Below, in pieces: positions 38,801 through 52,886 of a stretch of DNA of 64,000 bases. Positions within the stretch are counted from its first letter, which is position 1. Each line of letters begins with the position of its first letter. The stretch is from Litomosoides sigmodontis (Eukaryota; Nematoda; Chromadorea; Rhabditida; Onchocercidae). Position numbers and translations under genes: made by a program. The notes beneath the pieces are model-generated. The model was not told the origin of the DNA and made no database searches. It was given only the letters and a program-made list of their open reading frames with translations. The DNA lies in NCBI GenBank assembly GCA_963070105.1, contig OY718807.1, forward strand, positions 7,149,483-7,213,482, written 5' to 3'.

Positions 38801-40480
38801 CTTGAAACCTGAAAAGGATCCTTTTGCAGGCTTATATTTTCGGAAATGATCTTTATAATTTACATTCAGTTGACTGTATGTTATGAGTTAAATTGCAGCT
38901 ACGCATTTCGTACTGTGACTTGTTGGATCTTAGGTCTGTACGCTGGGAAACCTTACAAAAGCAGCACGGTTTTACGTGTAATTGTGAGGTCTGTCAGAAT
39001 ATTGAGATGGTGAGCTTTGTTTGTCTATAATTTTTGACAAGAAATTTAGCTGTGAATATTTTTTTATTGATTGTTCTTAAATTATCTAACGTTCATAATC
39101 TAACGGTTTAAACGAACTTCAGGATCAACAGAAATGTTCTTTACGATGTATCAAATGCAAGGATGGTTTCTGTCCACATACTCCTGAAGATGATCATGAA
39201 GAAAAGCGGTGTAAAGTTTGTAACGAAATATCAGTTTTCAATATTGATCATTTGCAAAAATTATACCGGAAGTTGACAGCACATGGCAAGTTTTTGTGGA
39301 AAAATATTTTTCATGTTGATGTTACTTACAAATAAATCTGAATCTTGAAGATACTAAGGTTTAGTTTATGTAATCATTTTTTCGTCTCTATTTCTTTTAT
39401 TTTAAGGATCAACAGAGAAGAATTTAAATGAGCTGATAGATTCATATCGGGAATTTGAAGAAGTTTTCTCGCCGTACAACGTTCCTCTTTGTAAATTTGC
39501 CGAAAGCATTATGATCGCAGCGGTGGATGATAAAAAGTACGATGAGGCAGTTGAGTATGCGGAGAAAACCCTCCTTTGCTACAGGTTCTTTGAAACTTCG
39601 AGTGTTGTGAATTTTTTTGATTTAGACTTTTATGTGATGAAATCAACCTGCTTGTTAAAGATTAATTTCCTTTGGCTCTATTTTCCTTTTGGATATGCAA
39701 CATCGTATTACTTGAGTAACTTTTCTTATTAGTGACAAATATTGACAAATAAAAGTTGAAGTTATGCTTGGAGCCTATTTTTTATGGCCCATCAAGTATG
39801 TCATAATTTTTAGTTATCAATAGTGTAAAAATAACAATTAATCCCTAAACTGACAGGTTTTCCTAATAATCATCAAAATTTTTAAATTCCTTGAAACACT
39901 CGTGCAATTTTGATGATTTGCGTTATAAAAAATTTCTTAATTTAGTAGAATTTAATAAGAATTTTGAATGTTAACATTGTTTGGAATCCCATTTTTTCAT
40001 TTACAAGTTAAGATTGTCCATTTAATATTTTACGTTCCAGAACATACTATCCAAAAGGTCATCCTTTGACTGCAGTGCGCATATTTGAATATGCGAAGTT
40101 ATTAATGCTACAGCATAATCAAAAATCGCTTCCTGTGTTGCAAAAGGTTTGCTGGTTTAGTTCAAGAACCATTATGTCAAATGCTGTTTTCCTTTTCCCC
40201 AAAAGTAGAAAAAGCTAGTTAAATATTTTGTTTCTAAAATTTCTGGTCAATTTTTTCTGTGTCCATAGAACTTTTGAAATTTTTTGATTTTCCACGTGTA
40301 GATTCCAAACATACATAGGTTTTCTACTAAACACTACCAGATTTGCAAAATTTCCAGGCTTTTCAAATGATATGCGAAAGCTATGGTTCTGGTAGTGGTT
40401 TTGCACGTAACACTGCCAAGTTGTTGAACGACCTAGAAAAAAATATAACTACTACTTCATCGCAGCGATCTATTCGGTAG
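35839..40480 (+). CDS. SMYD-type MYND/SET-domain protein (12 exons, about 484 aa)
   Basis: Exons: 35839-35948, 36497-36590, 37082-37226, 37462-37540, 37607-37775, 38108-38175, 38592-38700, 38899-39009, 39123-39285, 39407-39584, 40041-40146, 40358-40480. The total of 1455 nt keeps phase. SMYD proteins methylate lysines on histones and other proteins. The MYND zinc finger spans three exons: CAHC, RCARCKFAHYC, KCQKKDWITHK and IEC. The SET core shows ALDHSCKPDAFIIFSG and RISYCD. The post-SET cysteines are TCNCEVC. A helical C-terminal region includes YYPKGHPLTAVRIFEYAKLL. The ATG is 3 bases after ttttcag. Intron 39286-39406 uses a GC donor. The exon at 37462-37540 and its weak acceptor partner are the least certain. 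The usual NHSC Asn is Asp here. A candidate poly(A) signal aataaa is at 40711-40716. Confidence 0.93.
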
Positions 40481-43475
40481 CTGCTCGTGGATCTCAGTTC
40501 TTTTATTTTAATTATTTTTACCTGATGATTTCTTTCTATGAATTACAAATAATAACTGATTAACTAATGTGAATCTTTTCTGACTGACAAAATTGCTAGA
40601 AATTAGTGAATGTTAAAAATCAAACTTATACTTAGGAATGTTTCCTTTTGTTGTTTTTGTTTCTAATTTCAGATATTTCTGTTTAAACTTTTGCTTACCC
40701 GAGAATTTACAATAAAATTTGTGCTGCATTATTGTAGACAAACGTGAAAATGAAGGTAGACTTGTGAAATGCTGGATGAAAGAAAAATAGTGATTATGTG
40801 AGAGAAATAAGGTTAATTAGATAGAACAAACATTTTCAATTCCTTCCTACTTGTAATACCCTCAATATAAGACGATCAGTTCAAACATTAGTTGTAAGTG
40901 GTATAGTGCAAGTCTTCCCGAACAAACTGCGATTAAACCATTGAAATTTTTGAATTGTGATTGAATTTTACTCCTTAATTAAGTATTTTGGTTGGTAATG
41001 TACTAATTGACTAAGTGTTTGAGAATATACAGTTTTCATCTGACGTCCTTCTCACAAAACTGAAATGTAGTGTTACCTAATAAATGAATGAATAAAAATG
41101 ATATTTACTAAATATTAAATGGGGCTAGTGACTTCAAGTTTTGTTTTATCAGTTTCCTCAAATTAAATTACACATTCTAAGTGAATGAGTAACAAAGAGA
41201 GAGAATGGAATTTGAAAAGGCTTGTGTATAATTCATGCGAGGGATGCAATCTCGGAGGAATGAAGTCAGGTATGGAAATTTGAGGTGGGATGTTTGTTCA
41301 CAAAAATTCTTGAATTGTTAAAGCGGTGCTGCTCGATCTGTTTACTCACTCGCACCTACAATTCGAGCAATTTTTATTTACAGAATTTTTCCTTTGTTGC
41401 CGTTATTATTTATCGTAGACTTGTTGCTGTAGCCAATTCACTCATTCATTTGCATACATCAATGTTCTTGAACTAACTGTTAGTGCTACTATGAACTTAC
41501 CTGTGGCGCCGTATGCAAATGTCATTCATTAATGGAAATTTATTTTTGATAATTGCACTAAAAATGCAAATATTCATTTTACTAATTAAATTGTAATTAA
41601 ATTGTTGCTTATTTTCAATTTTTGCGTGAAAAAAAATAATTTTGCTATTTGTTTCTATAATATACCATCACATTTTTTGTTGTATCCGCCAATCGTGTTT
41701 TTTTTTTAAAATTCAATTTGCTAAAATTGAAATTTAGGAGGAAGTGAAATGGATTGTTCTTCAAATGATTTCATTTCGAATTAGATGATTTGACGCCAAT
41801 TAAATTGAAGTAAACTTTCAAAATTTACAATTTTTAGCAGTTATTTGAAGCAGATATGCCATTTATTAGTTTTTTTTTTTTAAAGGAAGGATAGCAAAAT
41901 ACGAAAATAAACAGAAAGAAACAGTTATTGTTGGTTGAATGATAAGACTGCTAGGGAGTGAGGCTTAAGAGGGCAATGAAATTTTGGAAATGTACTATAG
42001 CAGCGCTTCGTTAAATAACGATGGTACTTTAGCTTATTAATTAATTCTTTCTTGCTATTAAAGTTTAACCAAAAATGCATTTATTGTAAATTAAATTTCA
42101 CCTACAATTTAATGAACAAAAATTTGCATAATTTACAGTAACACAATTTTGAAATCGAAAAAAACTATTAAAAAGCGAATTGTTTCATTTCAGTTCTTCC
42201 AATGATCATCTGTTTTGACTGTTTATTTTGGTGGAAATCTGTTAGCAATGAATACGAATTGTAAGATATTTTATAGCTCAATTTTCTAAAAAAAAAACTT
42301 AAAAAAAAACTTAACTTTGTTACGAGCACGGAAGCAAAATCTTTCGATAAATCAGTTCACACAATAATTAATTGCAATCTGTTAAAATGAACTGTCAATT
42401 TCACATGCTAGAATAATAAAGATTTGTGCAACTGGAAATATAATATATAAATTAATTTAGCTCTAATAATTTAACTTACTACCTTGAAGGGATAGCAAAT
42501 CAACGTAGCTTTAAGCGTAATTGAATAATTTAAAATTTGATCGTTACGATTTTTAGCAAAAAAAACGATACAGTTAACAACAATTATCAAACATTCTCAC
42601 ATAAATATGACATGAAGTATTTCCACAATATTTCTCGATAAAACAACCTCAACTTATAAATTTAAAAATATCCAGATGTTTAACTTTCATATTTCTTTCA
42701 ATTCACATACTTCAATGTGAGAAAAAATATGTCAAATAATTACTGTTACTTAACTCTTCTCTTTTTTTTCTTCAAATGAGATCCACCGACCAATGTAAAT
42801 GTGAACAGCAAAATATCAGTTTAAAATCAGTTCACATAAATTAAAGAAAGAAGCCGAATTAATTAGAGTCAACTACGATTTGCCAGTAAGACGCCAATCA
42901 ATAATTACACGCTTAAATTTCTAATTGTTAGACGGACTAGCGTTATAATTAATAATAACAACAGTTACCATCATTTTTTATACTACGATTTGCTACTTTC
43001 AGCAACTTTCCTCCACTTTCTCATACCTAAAGCACAAACAATTTTTTTTTCATTTTTGCATTTTTAATTCCAACCTTTTTAGCTTATTTTTGAGAGAAAA
43101 AGGAAGGAAAATTTATTCGAAGCTGAACAAATAGGAGAAAAAATTGTTTACTTCACTTATTTTCACTCGCAGCAGCTTTACTGCTGGAAAATTGACAGTT
43201 TTATTTTTCATTTCCTTAATTTTCAGATTTTATCCACACATTTCAATGGAGTAATTGTTTTAAAATATAAATTTACATTTTCTACCTCTTTTTGAGATTT
43301 AATGGTAAATTATTCTATTGTTACTTAGATTATTGTTGTTATTTAAATCATGACTGCTATTTGCTTCTGCCGGTTATTTATTTACTTCCTCGTTTGTTTA
43401 CCTAATTAATTAATTATTTATTCATTTATTATTATTGTTTATTTGTTCATTCATTACTATTACTTTTATTATTAC
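40481..43475. other. Spacer, nothing recognised
   Basis: Very AT-rich, with the SMYD 3' UTR at its start and the ATT array at its end. No exon or RNA gene supported. Confidence 0.5.
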
Positions 43476-43941
<466 letters not shown>

Positions 43942-44048
43942 CATTATTATTAATATAATATGAGAGGCGCGATGAACGTTGAACTGTTTTGAAAAAAATT
44001 TTTAATTATTTTACTTGAATGAATTAAAATTGCTGTTTTCAGAAAGCA

Positions 44049-47000
44049 ATGACTAAAGCGAAAATCGGTTCCTTTGTATCCACTCATCGCAAATGTTACA
44101 TTTTTCTAATTGCATTTTGTGCATTTTCGCTATTTCTGGTAAAATTTCTTGATTACAAACTTTTGCTATGCAATTTTTGAGAATTAATTAGTTAATTAAT
44201 ATCCTAGCTTAAAATCGAAATGCACTGGAAGCGTTGTGCTTTTTTTGCATTACTTGAAATTTTGCTAGTTCTATTTATGTAAAAGAACGAGAAAAATGAT
44301 TCATTCTCTCGTGCTACTAATTTTTACTTTTAACTGAATGTGCATCTTTTTTTTAGAAATTCTTACAACAAAACTTTTTGCAAGAAAGAATCAATGAAAA
44401 GCTATGTTTGATCAAGTTGAGTTGAAAATTTAAGATCAAATTTCAGATCACTTTGTTTGCAAAACCGTATACTTTCAACTTTTTGAAAGCAGTCAGTGAA
44501 AATGGAAGTGACGGCGCAGTATTTCAATGTATGCAAAAATATCCAATGGAAGCAAAAACTGAATTTAATGTTAGTAGTATACGCTCAAATCTATTAGTCA
44601 AATTTTTGTTAATTACATCTGGAATTTTATTAAATTTAACTCATACAGTGTAATTTTCCAAATTTCAATCACTTTTTTATACATTAATTCATAATGATAA
44701 TTCCTAGAAATAGTTCATGGAAGCTCCTGTTTCTTTGCAATCAAAAATTCAACTGTGAATTGTAAGACTGTTTCGTTTCTCGCAACGCGCTCATTCTTAA
44801 TTAGCTTCTATTTTAATTTCTTATAGAACAAATACTTTATTTGACACTTATTTCACTTTACTTTATAAGTTATCACCATTTCTGGATGGAATTTAATTCT
44901 TTCCAGACGTTTAATATTTTTGGAGAAGTCGTAGGTCAGCGCGTAACGCGGCATCGTTATAAAGTTAGAAAGAAGAGCATTTCTGACGTAACGCAAGTAT
45001 ACGTTGTGCCGTTCACTCACGCTGACCCAGGTGAATGAGCAAAGTGCAAATCAAAGAAGAGGAGACACGTAGAGAGAAGTAGTGCTGGAAAGAAATGAAA
45101 TGATTGAAGTGTTTGATCGGATTTCTAATGGCACTTCTTATGATACGATTAAAAGTTATCATTGATTCATTTTGCATTTTCACGCATGAATAATTCACCG
45201 ATAGTATTAATTAATTAATTATCAATGTCATTTCATCTAATTAAACTTGAATAAATTTTAGGTTGGCTAAAAACGTTCGATAATTACGTGAGTGATACGA
45301 ATGCTATCTTAGATAACATGGTTGTATTCATGCGTGATCATCCGAAGATGCGCTTCATGTGGTGCGAAATTGCATTCTTGGAGCGATGGTGGACGATGCA
45401 AAATGAAAGCGTCAAAAGTTCCACACGCAAGTGAATTCTTTTGCAGGAAAATTATTTAAAAAACGAAATTCCGATTATTATAATATTTAAAATTTTTATA
45501 TTATTATGCAAAAAATTGAAAAAGAAATTTTTTTTAAATTCCATGTTTGCATGTTTTCATTTCAGCTATTATTTTTTTTTGTTTTTATTTATTTCTCAGC
45601 AATAAAACAATGGTAAAGCGATGGCTTTTTTGTTTTCTAATCTAATCAAAAAAGTCATAGTTTCATTAATTAACTAATTAATTGCAATGATTTTGGTGCG
45701 GTTCCTTTGAAGGCTTATAAAAAATAAGCAGTTGGAAATTGTAAGCGGTTCATGGGTGATGACAGATGAAGCAACAACATATTTTCCGTCAATTGTTGAC
45801 AATATTATCGAAGGACAGCAATTTGTTTACAATAAATTAAGTACAGAAATTTCAGCTCACTCATTCCTTTTTACTGTTTGTCAAATTTTTAATTTTTTAT
45901 TAATTTATTTCACTTTGTAAGAAAAAGTTAATCATTTTTCTTGCCTATCCTACTTTCGTGCATCGGCGAAAATGTGCGAAAATTACCGAAATAGCAACAA
46001 AATTTAATTTCCTATTTTTGGTAGAGTAAAAAAAAAGCATTGAAAATGCAATGCTTCTGTCTATTTTAAAATTATTTTTGTTAATAGAATGTAGCGATTG
46101 ATCCGGCGGAGCATATTCATACGCACAAGGTTGTCTAAAAGCGCTTTTGCTTTTAGGCTAAAGCTTGACTTAAAATTATTTTAGACGTGGAAGCTAAAGT
46201 GATGTGGTCAAATGATCCATTTGGCTACGGACCATCGGTGCCATTTTTGTTCGCAAAGAGTGGCGTCAGTCGCGGCGTGATCAATAGAATTCATAATGAT
46301 TTGAAAGCATTTTTTCGAATGCATGGAGCACTCTCATTCCGCTGGCGACAATATTTTGGTGGATTTTCAGTTCTCAAATTTTTCAAATTTTTTTCGAAAA
46401 CAAAAAGTGAAATTTTAAATTCGTAAAAAAACAAGTAACATTCTTATCATCACTTTTAACATTTATTTCTTTTTATCACTTTTAAAATTCCTATCATCAC
46501 TTTTAATTTGTTCAAATTTTTGTTAATCACTATGAGATAACTTTTCAGTGCAAAAGTAACAAATTGACTAGAATTTTTCCTGCTGCTGGAAATTTTAATT
46601 TAGTTTATTTTTGTATTGAAAAATTATTTAGTATTTATGCAAAATTTGTCAATTAATTTTAAATGAAAAATTTCATTGCATATACAAACATTGCATATTA
46701 AGCAAAATTCGTAATTTATTTTCCATCGAATAAATGTCAACTACTTTGAAAATTTGAATAATAAGTAATTTATTGAAAAATTCAATTATAGCTAGGTTTT
46801 TTTTTAAAAGAAAAAGAAAACTTCAGATGCTGACGGACAAAATGATATGTACACCCACATACTGCCATATGGTCACTACGACATATTAAATAGTTGCGGA
46901 CCAAATGCGGAATTATGTTGTCAGTATGATTTTAAGAGACTGAATCACTTCAAATGCTTAGGTAAAGGTCCTGAGCCAGTTAGAAGGTCAAATATTCGTG

Positions 47001-48173
47001 CAAGGTAAGTTAGAAAGGAAATTTGAATTCATTCAATTCAATTTTCGTAGAGAATAAAGATGGGCGAAGTGTACTCGTTGAGTAATTTTGATCAAAGCAA
47101 ATAAATAACTCATTTATTGTAAAAAATTTTTTTGATTAAATATTGGAAAAAGTAGTGGAATTTAAAAGTTTTAAATTTAAAATTTAAATTATGGCAGCAA
47201 TATGGTTTTCTTTGCAGTGCGTTGCAATTAGAAAAGCAATTCTTGAAAATGTCACTTGAAGAAGGAAGCAATATTTTGCTGTCAGTTTGGGGTGATGACT
47301 TCCGATACGATAAGCTAGAAGAGTGGCACCAGCAATACGACAATTTGATATTGCTATTTGATTATATTAATATGAACTCAAAACGTACAAAAATTAGGTT
47401 AAACTCAGTTTACGAAATTAATTTTTTTTTCTAAAATCTGAAATTTTTAATTTTTGAATAAGCGCGATGCTTTATTGGTGAAATTTTACTGCTCTTTTTG
47501 CTAATTAATTAAGCTCACTAGCTCAATTAATTGAGCATCAAGTTAAGAACTGAAAAACAAATGGCGCGGTAGTTGTAAAGCAATTTTTTTTTGCATGTTT
47601 GGCACATTAACGGAATACTTCGACGCATTAGAACGAAACGATAGGGCTAGAAATCTCATCCCAGCAACTTTATCCGGTGATTTCTTTCCGTATCAGTGCA
47701 GCTCCGGTGATTACTGGACCGGTTACTACACCACACGACCGTTCTATAAGCGACAAGAGCGCGAGTTACACGTATATTTTTACTGAAAAGTAGAATTGAC
47801 AATTCATTTATCACTGCCCTGTTGGTTTGTTATGTAAATCTTAAATGAAATATTTTAAACAAAATTTTACTTTATAATAATATTGCAATTGAAAATTGTA
47901 CTTTAACGATACTTTCACACTCAAACATGTTTGTAATTAATCATGCAACTTTGTGGTTCAATCTTAAACATTTAATTTTTGAACGAAAATTATTGGGAAA
48001 AGATTGGAGAAAAAATTTCAGTCTTTTATAAGAGCCGCTGATTTGCTAAGTACCAATGCTTTTACGCGCTTGTCTACCAAAAAACGTCAAATTATCCAGC
48101 AGCAACTTACGATAGCTCGGCGGAACCTAGCACTTTTTCAACATCACGATGCTATCACAGGTAAATGATAATC

Positions 48174-48211
<38 letters not shown>

Positions 48212-51200
48212 TGCAATATTGTACTATTGAAGTGCAACTTCAGCACTTCTTCCTTTTCTCAACTTACAACATTATAATTAGTAATTAAAAGCATATTCAT
48301 TTGATTTAAACAATTTTTATTGCTACGAAACTTTTTTTTTTGTTAAAGATTATTTGCTAAATTAGAGGTTCTTGCAGGTTTCTTACAATTTCTTAAATTT
48401 TGTCAAAATATTTTTCACCTTTTTTTTTTGTTTTGCAGGGACGAGCAAAAATCACGTAATGAAAGATTACTCACAACGTATGTTTGCATCGATAAAAATT
48501 GCCGAAAATGTGCTGAGGATCTCATTAAAAGCATTGCTATCCTTAAATAATTTCGAAATAGTAAACTTTAGCAATTTAAATTTTTAAATTAATAATTTTT
48601 AGATGGAAATTATATCAAATTTATTCAAATTTACATGCAAAATTTAATAAATTTTCGCAATTGATTTTAAGCGCTTTCAGTGTTCCACCTCTTTGGCACT
48701 TTCTTCTTCACTCATTAATTGATGACGTTAAATGAACTATTTAGATGCTAAAAATGTTAGAGCTATAATAACGAAGAATTTGAAATTCAAAAATATTTTT
48801 CAGGACAATATTCCATTAATGTATAATGCCAGTAGCAGCAAAAAGATTATCACTACGGACAAGCCAAGGTTATTTACTTTAAGAGTTTTTTTTTTTTTTT
48901 AATGTTTTGCACACATCAGTGAATTTAAATGCTAAGACTTGGTAATTTATCATTTTTCATGACTTATTTTCCATATCTCTGCTGCATGAAAAAAATTGAG
49001 GATATGCAAATTTATACAAAAGTGTTCAATCATTTGACAGGTACGGTAAAGTGAAGAAATCATCTGTTCCACAGTAATCTTTGAATGATACTCCACCGTT
49101 CAAAAAATTGTTTCTTATTTTATTCGATATTTGAAAAGAAAAATTGTGCTGAAATGTTCATGCTTAGAAATTTGCAAATTTTAAATAGTGACTTATGTGT
49201 TATACGGTAGTCTCCGAGCGTGATACTGTGCTACACGCCGTTGTGCGATACAGTAATAATAAGGGATTTAATAGGACCATACTTATATATAATAATGAGC
49301 CATATGGAAGAATGGAGAAAATAGAATTGCAAGTGTCAAATCGAAATGTGGCTGTATTTGGAACGGATGGACCTATAGAAGCTCAAATTGAACCGTATTT
49401 TGATGTAATTAGTGGTCAATTTACAGAAAACTTCTTGGTAATTGAAAATCTTTTTTTTGAATTAAATTAAAATTTTTGCAGCTAAAGTTTGCAGGTTTAA
49501 TTTGAAAATTAAAATTCACTCAAATTGTTTGTAATAAGCAAATGAAAAATAGCATAAATTTTACAGCAAAAAAACAATTATAATTTGCATTAAAAAATGA
49601 AATTTTTAATAAATTAGTAAAATACCATAATTTTTAGCTTGTTTTCCAAACATTTATCAATGCTTTGTCATTCACTCATTGCACAATTCAAAGCAATCAT
49701 TTCGTAGCAGCTGAAATTGCTCGAATTTTAACACCAATGAAATCATTACGAGTGCTCAAACACATTTCAAAGTAGTCTTTGCTGTTTGCTTTTTATTTAT
49801 GAATTTAAATTTAAGCCCATCTTTTGTTAATTTTTGCAAAAAAATATTAATGCTATTGTTTGTTTGATATTTCTGAGAAAATAACATGTGCGATGAGTTT
49901 TTTTTTTTTTTTTTTTTTTTGTAAAATAGAAGTTAACTCGTTAATGAAGTAATGAACCATTCAGCAAGTAATAAAAGGTAGGTAATGAACGAGTGGTTCA
50001 TTACTTACCGATTTTCAGGTTCGTTACGGTTTACGTTACGCGTGGTAGAATGGATTGTTAAAGACTGAAATTGTAATTTTAACCTTTTTCAAAGAGTTTT
50101 AGACATTTCCCTGTTGTGACAATAAGTAAGGACGAATTTGCTCTTCAAACATCAAAAATATTTGTGAAATTGAATGCTAAAAATGGATTGTTAGAGGTAT
50201 TTGTTAAAATTTTTCGCCTTCTCCAATTATTCTAATTTAAAAGTGTGGCGGAGAATGAGATTAATCCTTTAGAAAATATATTAAGAAGCATTTAATTTTT
50301 TCTAAAAACATTTTGTACTAATTTATGTGTCTTTTATAATTTGAACCAATTAAAGAAATACTTAGCGAAATTTATCAACTCATTCCCATTCATAAATTGA
50401 GATGAATAAATGATTTTGTAAAATCTTTGGATGGAGAAAAATAAAAGCAAAAAAGAGAAGTAAGAAAATTTAGGCGATAAATTTAAATGTTGCAACGAAT
50501 GGTGCGGAAAGATTACGTTGCAAGCAAAAATTCAGTTATTACGACAGTACCCTCAGCGGAGCATATGTTATGGCACTTGAAAATGAGAAACTTAAAGTAA
50601 GTGAAATGGAACAAATTATTCAACAATATTTTGCACATTTCACAAAATGAAAATTAGTAAGAACTGAAAAACTTTATTACACTTTGTAAATAATGCACGA
50701 AATAATTGAAGTTTTTAGACAAGTAGTATTAAAAAGAAATGAAGAGACTGATATATTTTAAATTTAATTAGTAACCGCTTTCAGTAATTAAATTTTAAAA
50801 GTCATCCTAACTTGCATCTTTCTTTACTAAAGGCTTATTTCAAATTAGTTTCTATTTCAGGAATTAGAAATGAATGATGCCGAAACGTTTATAGTTTCAG
50901 GATCGCTGCACCAAACTGTTTATACACTATCGGAATTAATAAAGCAACGTCTTACAGTCAGCAATATTTCAGGTGCTTGGCTTTAAAAATTTTTATTTTC
51001 AGTAAAAAATAAGTCGACGTTTTATAAAGCTTTTAATTATTTGTTAAAAAATTTTCAGTGTTGTAATGTTTGTGGAAAAATTTATCTGTAAAAAGACAGC
51101 GGTAATTAATGAATTAGTTATGTTAAAAACTGATTGAAAATGATCTGGTTTAAGGAGAGGATGAGGGTCGATTACACATGCAACTTAATGTTGACATAAG

Positions 51201-52846
51201 AAGATTGTCAGGTGCTGAATTAATTGCAAAATTTGAAACTGATGTGGAACCTGATGATATAGAATACTATACTGATAGCAATGGCTTACAAGTAAGCTTT
51301 AATTTCAGTAATTAATTCATTAATTTCATTTACGCAAAAAATATTATTATTGTTATTATTGCTGTTATTGAAAAAATTGAAAGGATTTTTTTTTGCGCAA
51401 ATAAATTCTTCCGAAAGATGGATTTTTGATAAATCAAAAGAGAACGTGAAATTTTAGTTAATTAAGCGAGCTGAATACAACACATCTAACCGACCAGAAA
51501 TGAATTATTATCCAATGCCAACGGCATTGGTACTGCAAGATTCGTCTAAAAGACTTTCAATTCTTAGCAATCTTCCGCACGGTGTGAGAACGATCGGTAA
51601 ACGAAATTTCGAAATTATGCTCGGTAAGTGATGAAATTAGCTTTAATTTCAGCAATTAATTCATTAATTTCATTTACGCAAAAAAAATATTATTATTATT
51701 ATTATTGCTGTTATTGAAAAAATTGAAAGGATTTTTTTTTGCGCAAATAAATTCTTTCGAAAAATTCAGTAATAATTAAATTTTTAGACAATTAAGTGGA
51801 ATTATATTGGGGTGGACATATTACTATCAAAAATTTTTTTGCTACTTTATAGATCGTCGTTTAAGCACCGATGATGGAAAAGGCCTTGGATTTGATGATG
51901 ATGGCTTACCGGTGGATAATTTACCTGTTAATATGGCATTTATGTTTGTGTTGGAGAAAATGGTATCCGCAAAACATCAAAAAGTAAACATATTAAATTT
52001 TTAATTTCTACAAAATAAACCCATTTGCATTCTTGTAAATAATAAAAATCAATTTTGGAAAAATTTTAAATTATAATTTTTGCAAAAATTACAGCTTTTC
52101 CGCTGTTTTTCTCCAAATGAAAGAATAGTTCAGTGAAGAAAATTATTTTCATGTTTTTTTTTTCAAATAAAAATTTCTAATTAATAGGAGGAAAAGCAGC
52201 GACGATTTGCATATCATACACTTAATGCTCACCTAGCTCTTCACTCACTTACTTATCCACCGAATATTATCATCACTTCTGGTAAGCGCTCCTGTCACTG
52301 AATCAATTACTGGTAAGCGCTCCTGTCACTTAGTATGAGAAGAGATTGGTTAGCACTAATGCAATTGTACCAGTGAATAATAGAAGTGTTTTTTTGAAAT
52401 TTAACAAATAATTAACTTTCACTTTTACTTTTACCGCTGCACACTTTCACTAAGTAACATTCAATGGAAACGGCTAAGCTTTCAGGAATTCTTAAAAATC
52501 CACCGCTCCATCGCCTCCAATCATTTCCCTGCGACGTGCAATTACTAACCGTTCGTCCTCTAAATTCCGATATCAATCGTCGGTTGATGATATTACATAG
52601 AGCGGGCATCGATTGCACTAGCCTAAGTGCTTCAACGTGTCGTGGAAACGAGCTTGACGTAAGCAAGCATCATGGTTAATCAAAGAATGTCAAATTAAAA
52701 GATGAGATTAAGCATGTGTGAAGTGATTATCACTACATCGTCAACTTTAAAATTGAAATGTTTCAGTGAATGCTCCATTCAACAAATAATATTTCGAATA
52801 GATTTATTTTTTGAAATAATTTATGCAGTAGTTTTGCACGGTTTGG

Positions 52847-52886
<40 letters not shown>

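Noticed and set aside
46085..46133. Coding-like segment NVAIDPAEHIHTHK resembling part of a GH38 active site, between mannosidase exons
   Set aside because: It cannot be spliced in frame with the flanking exons, and the true active-site exon (46185-46358) follows directly.
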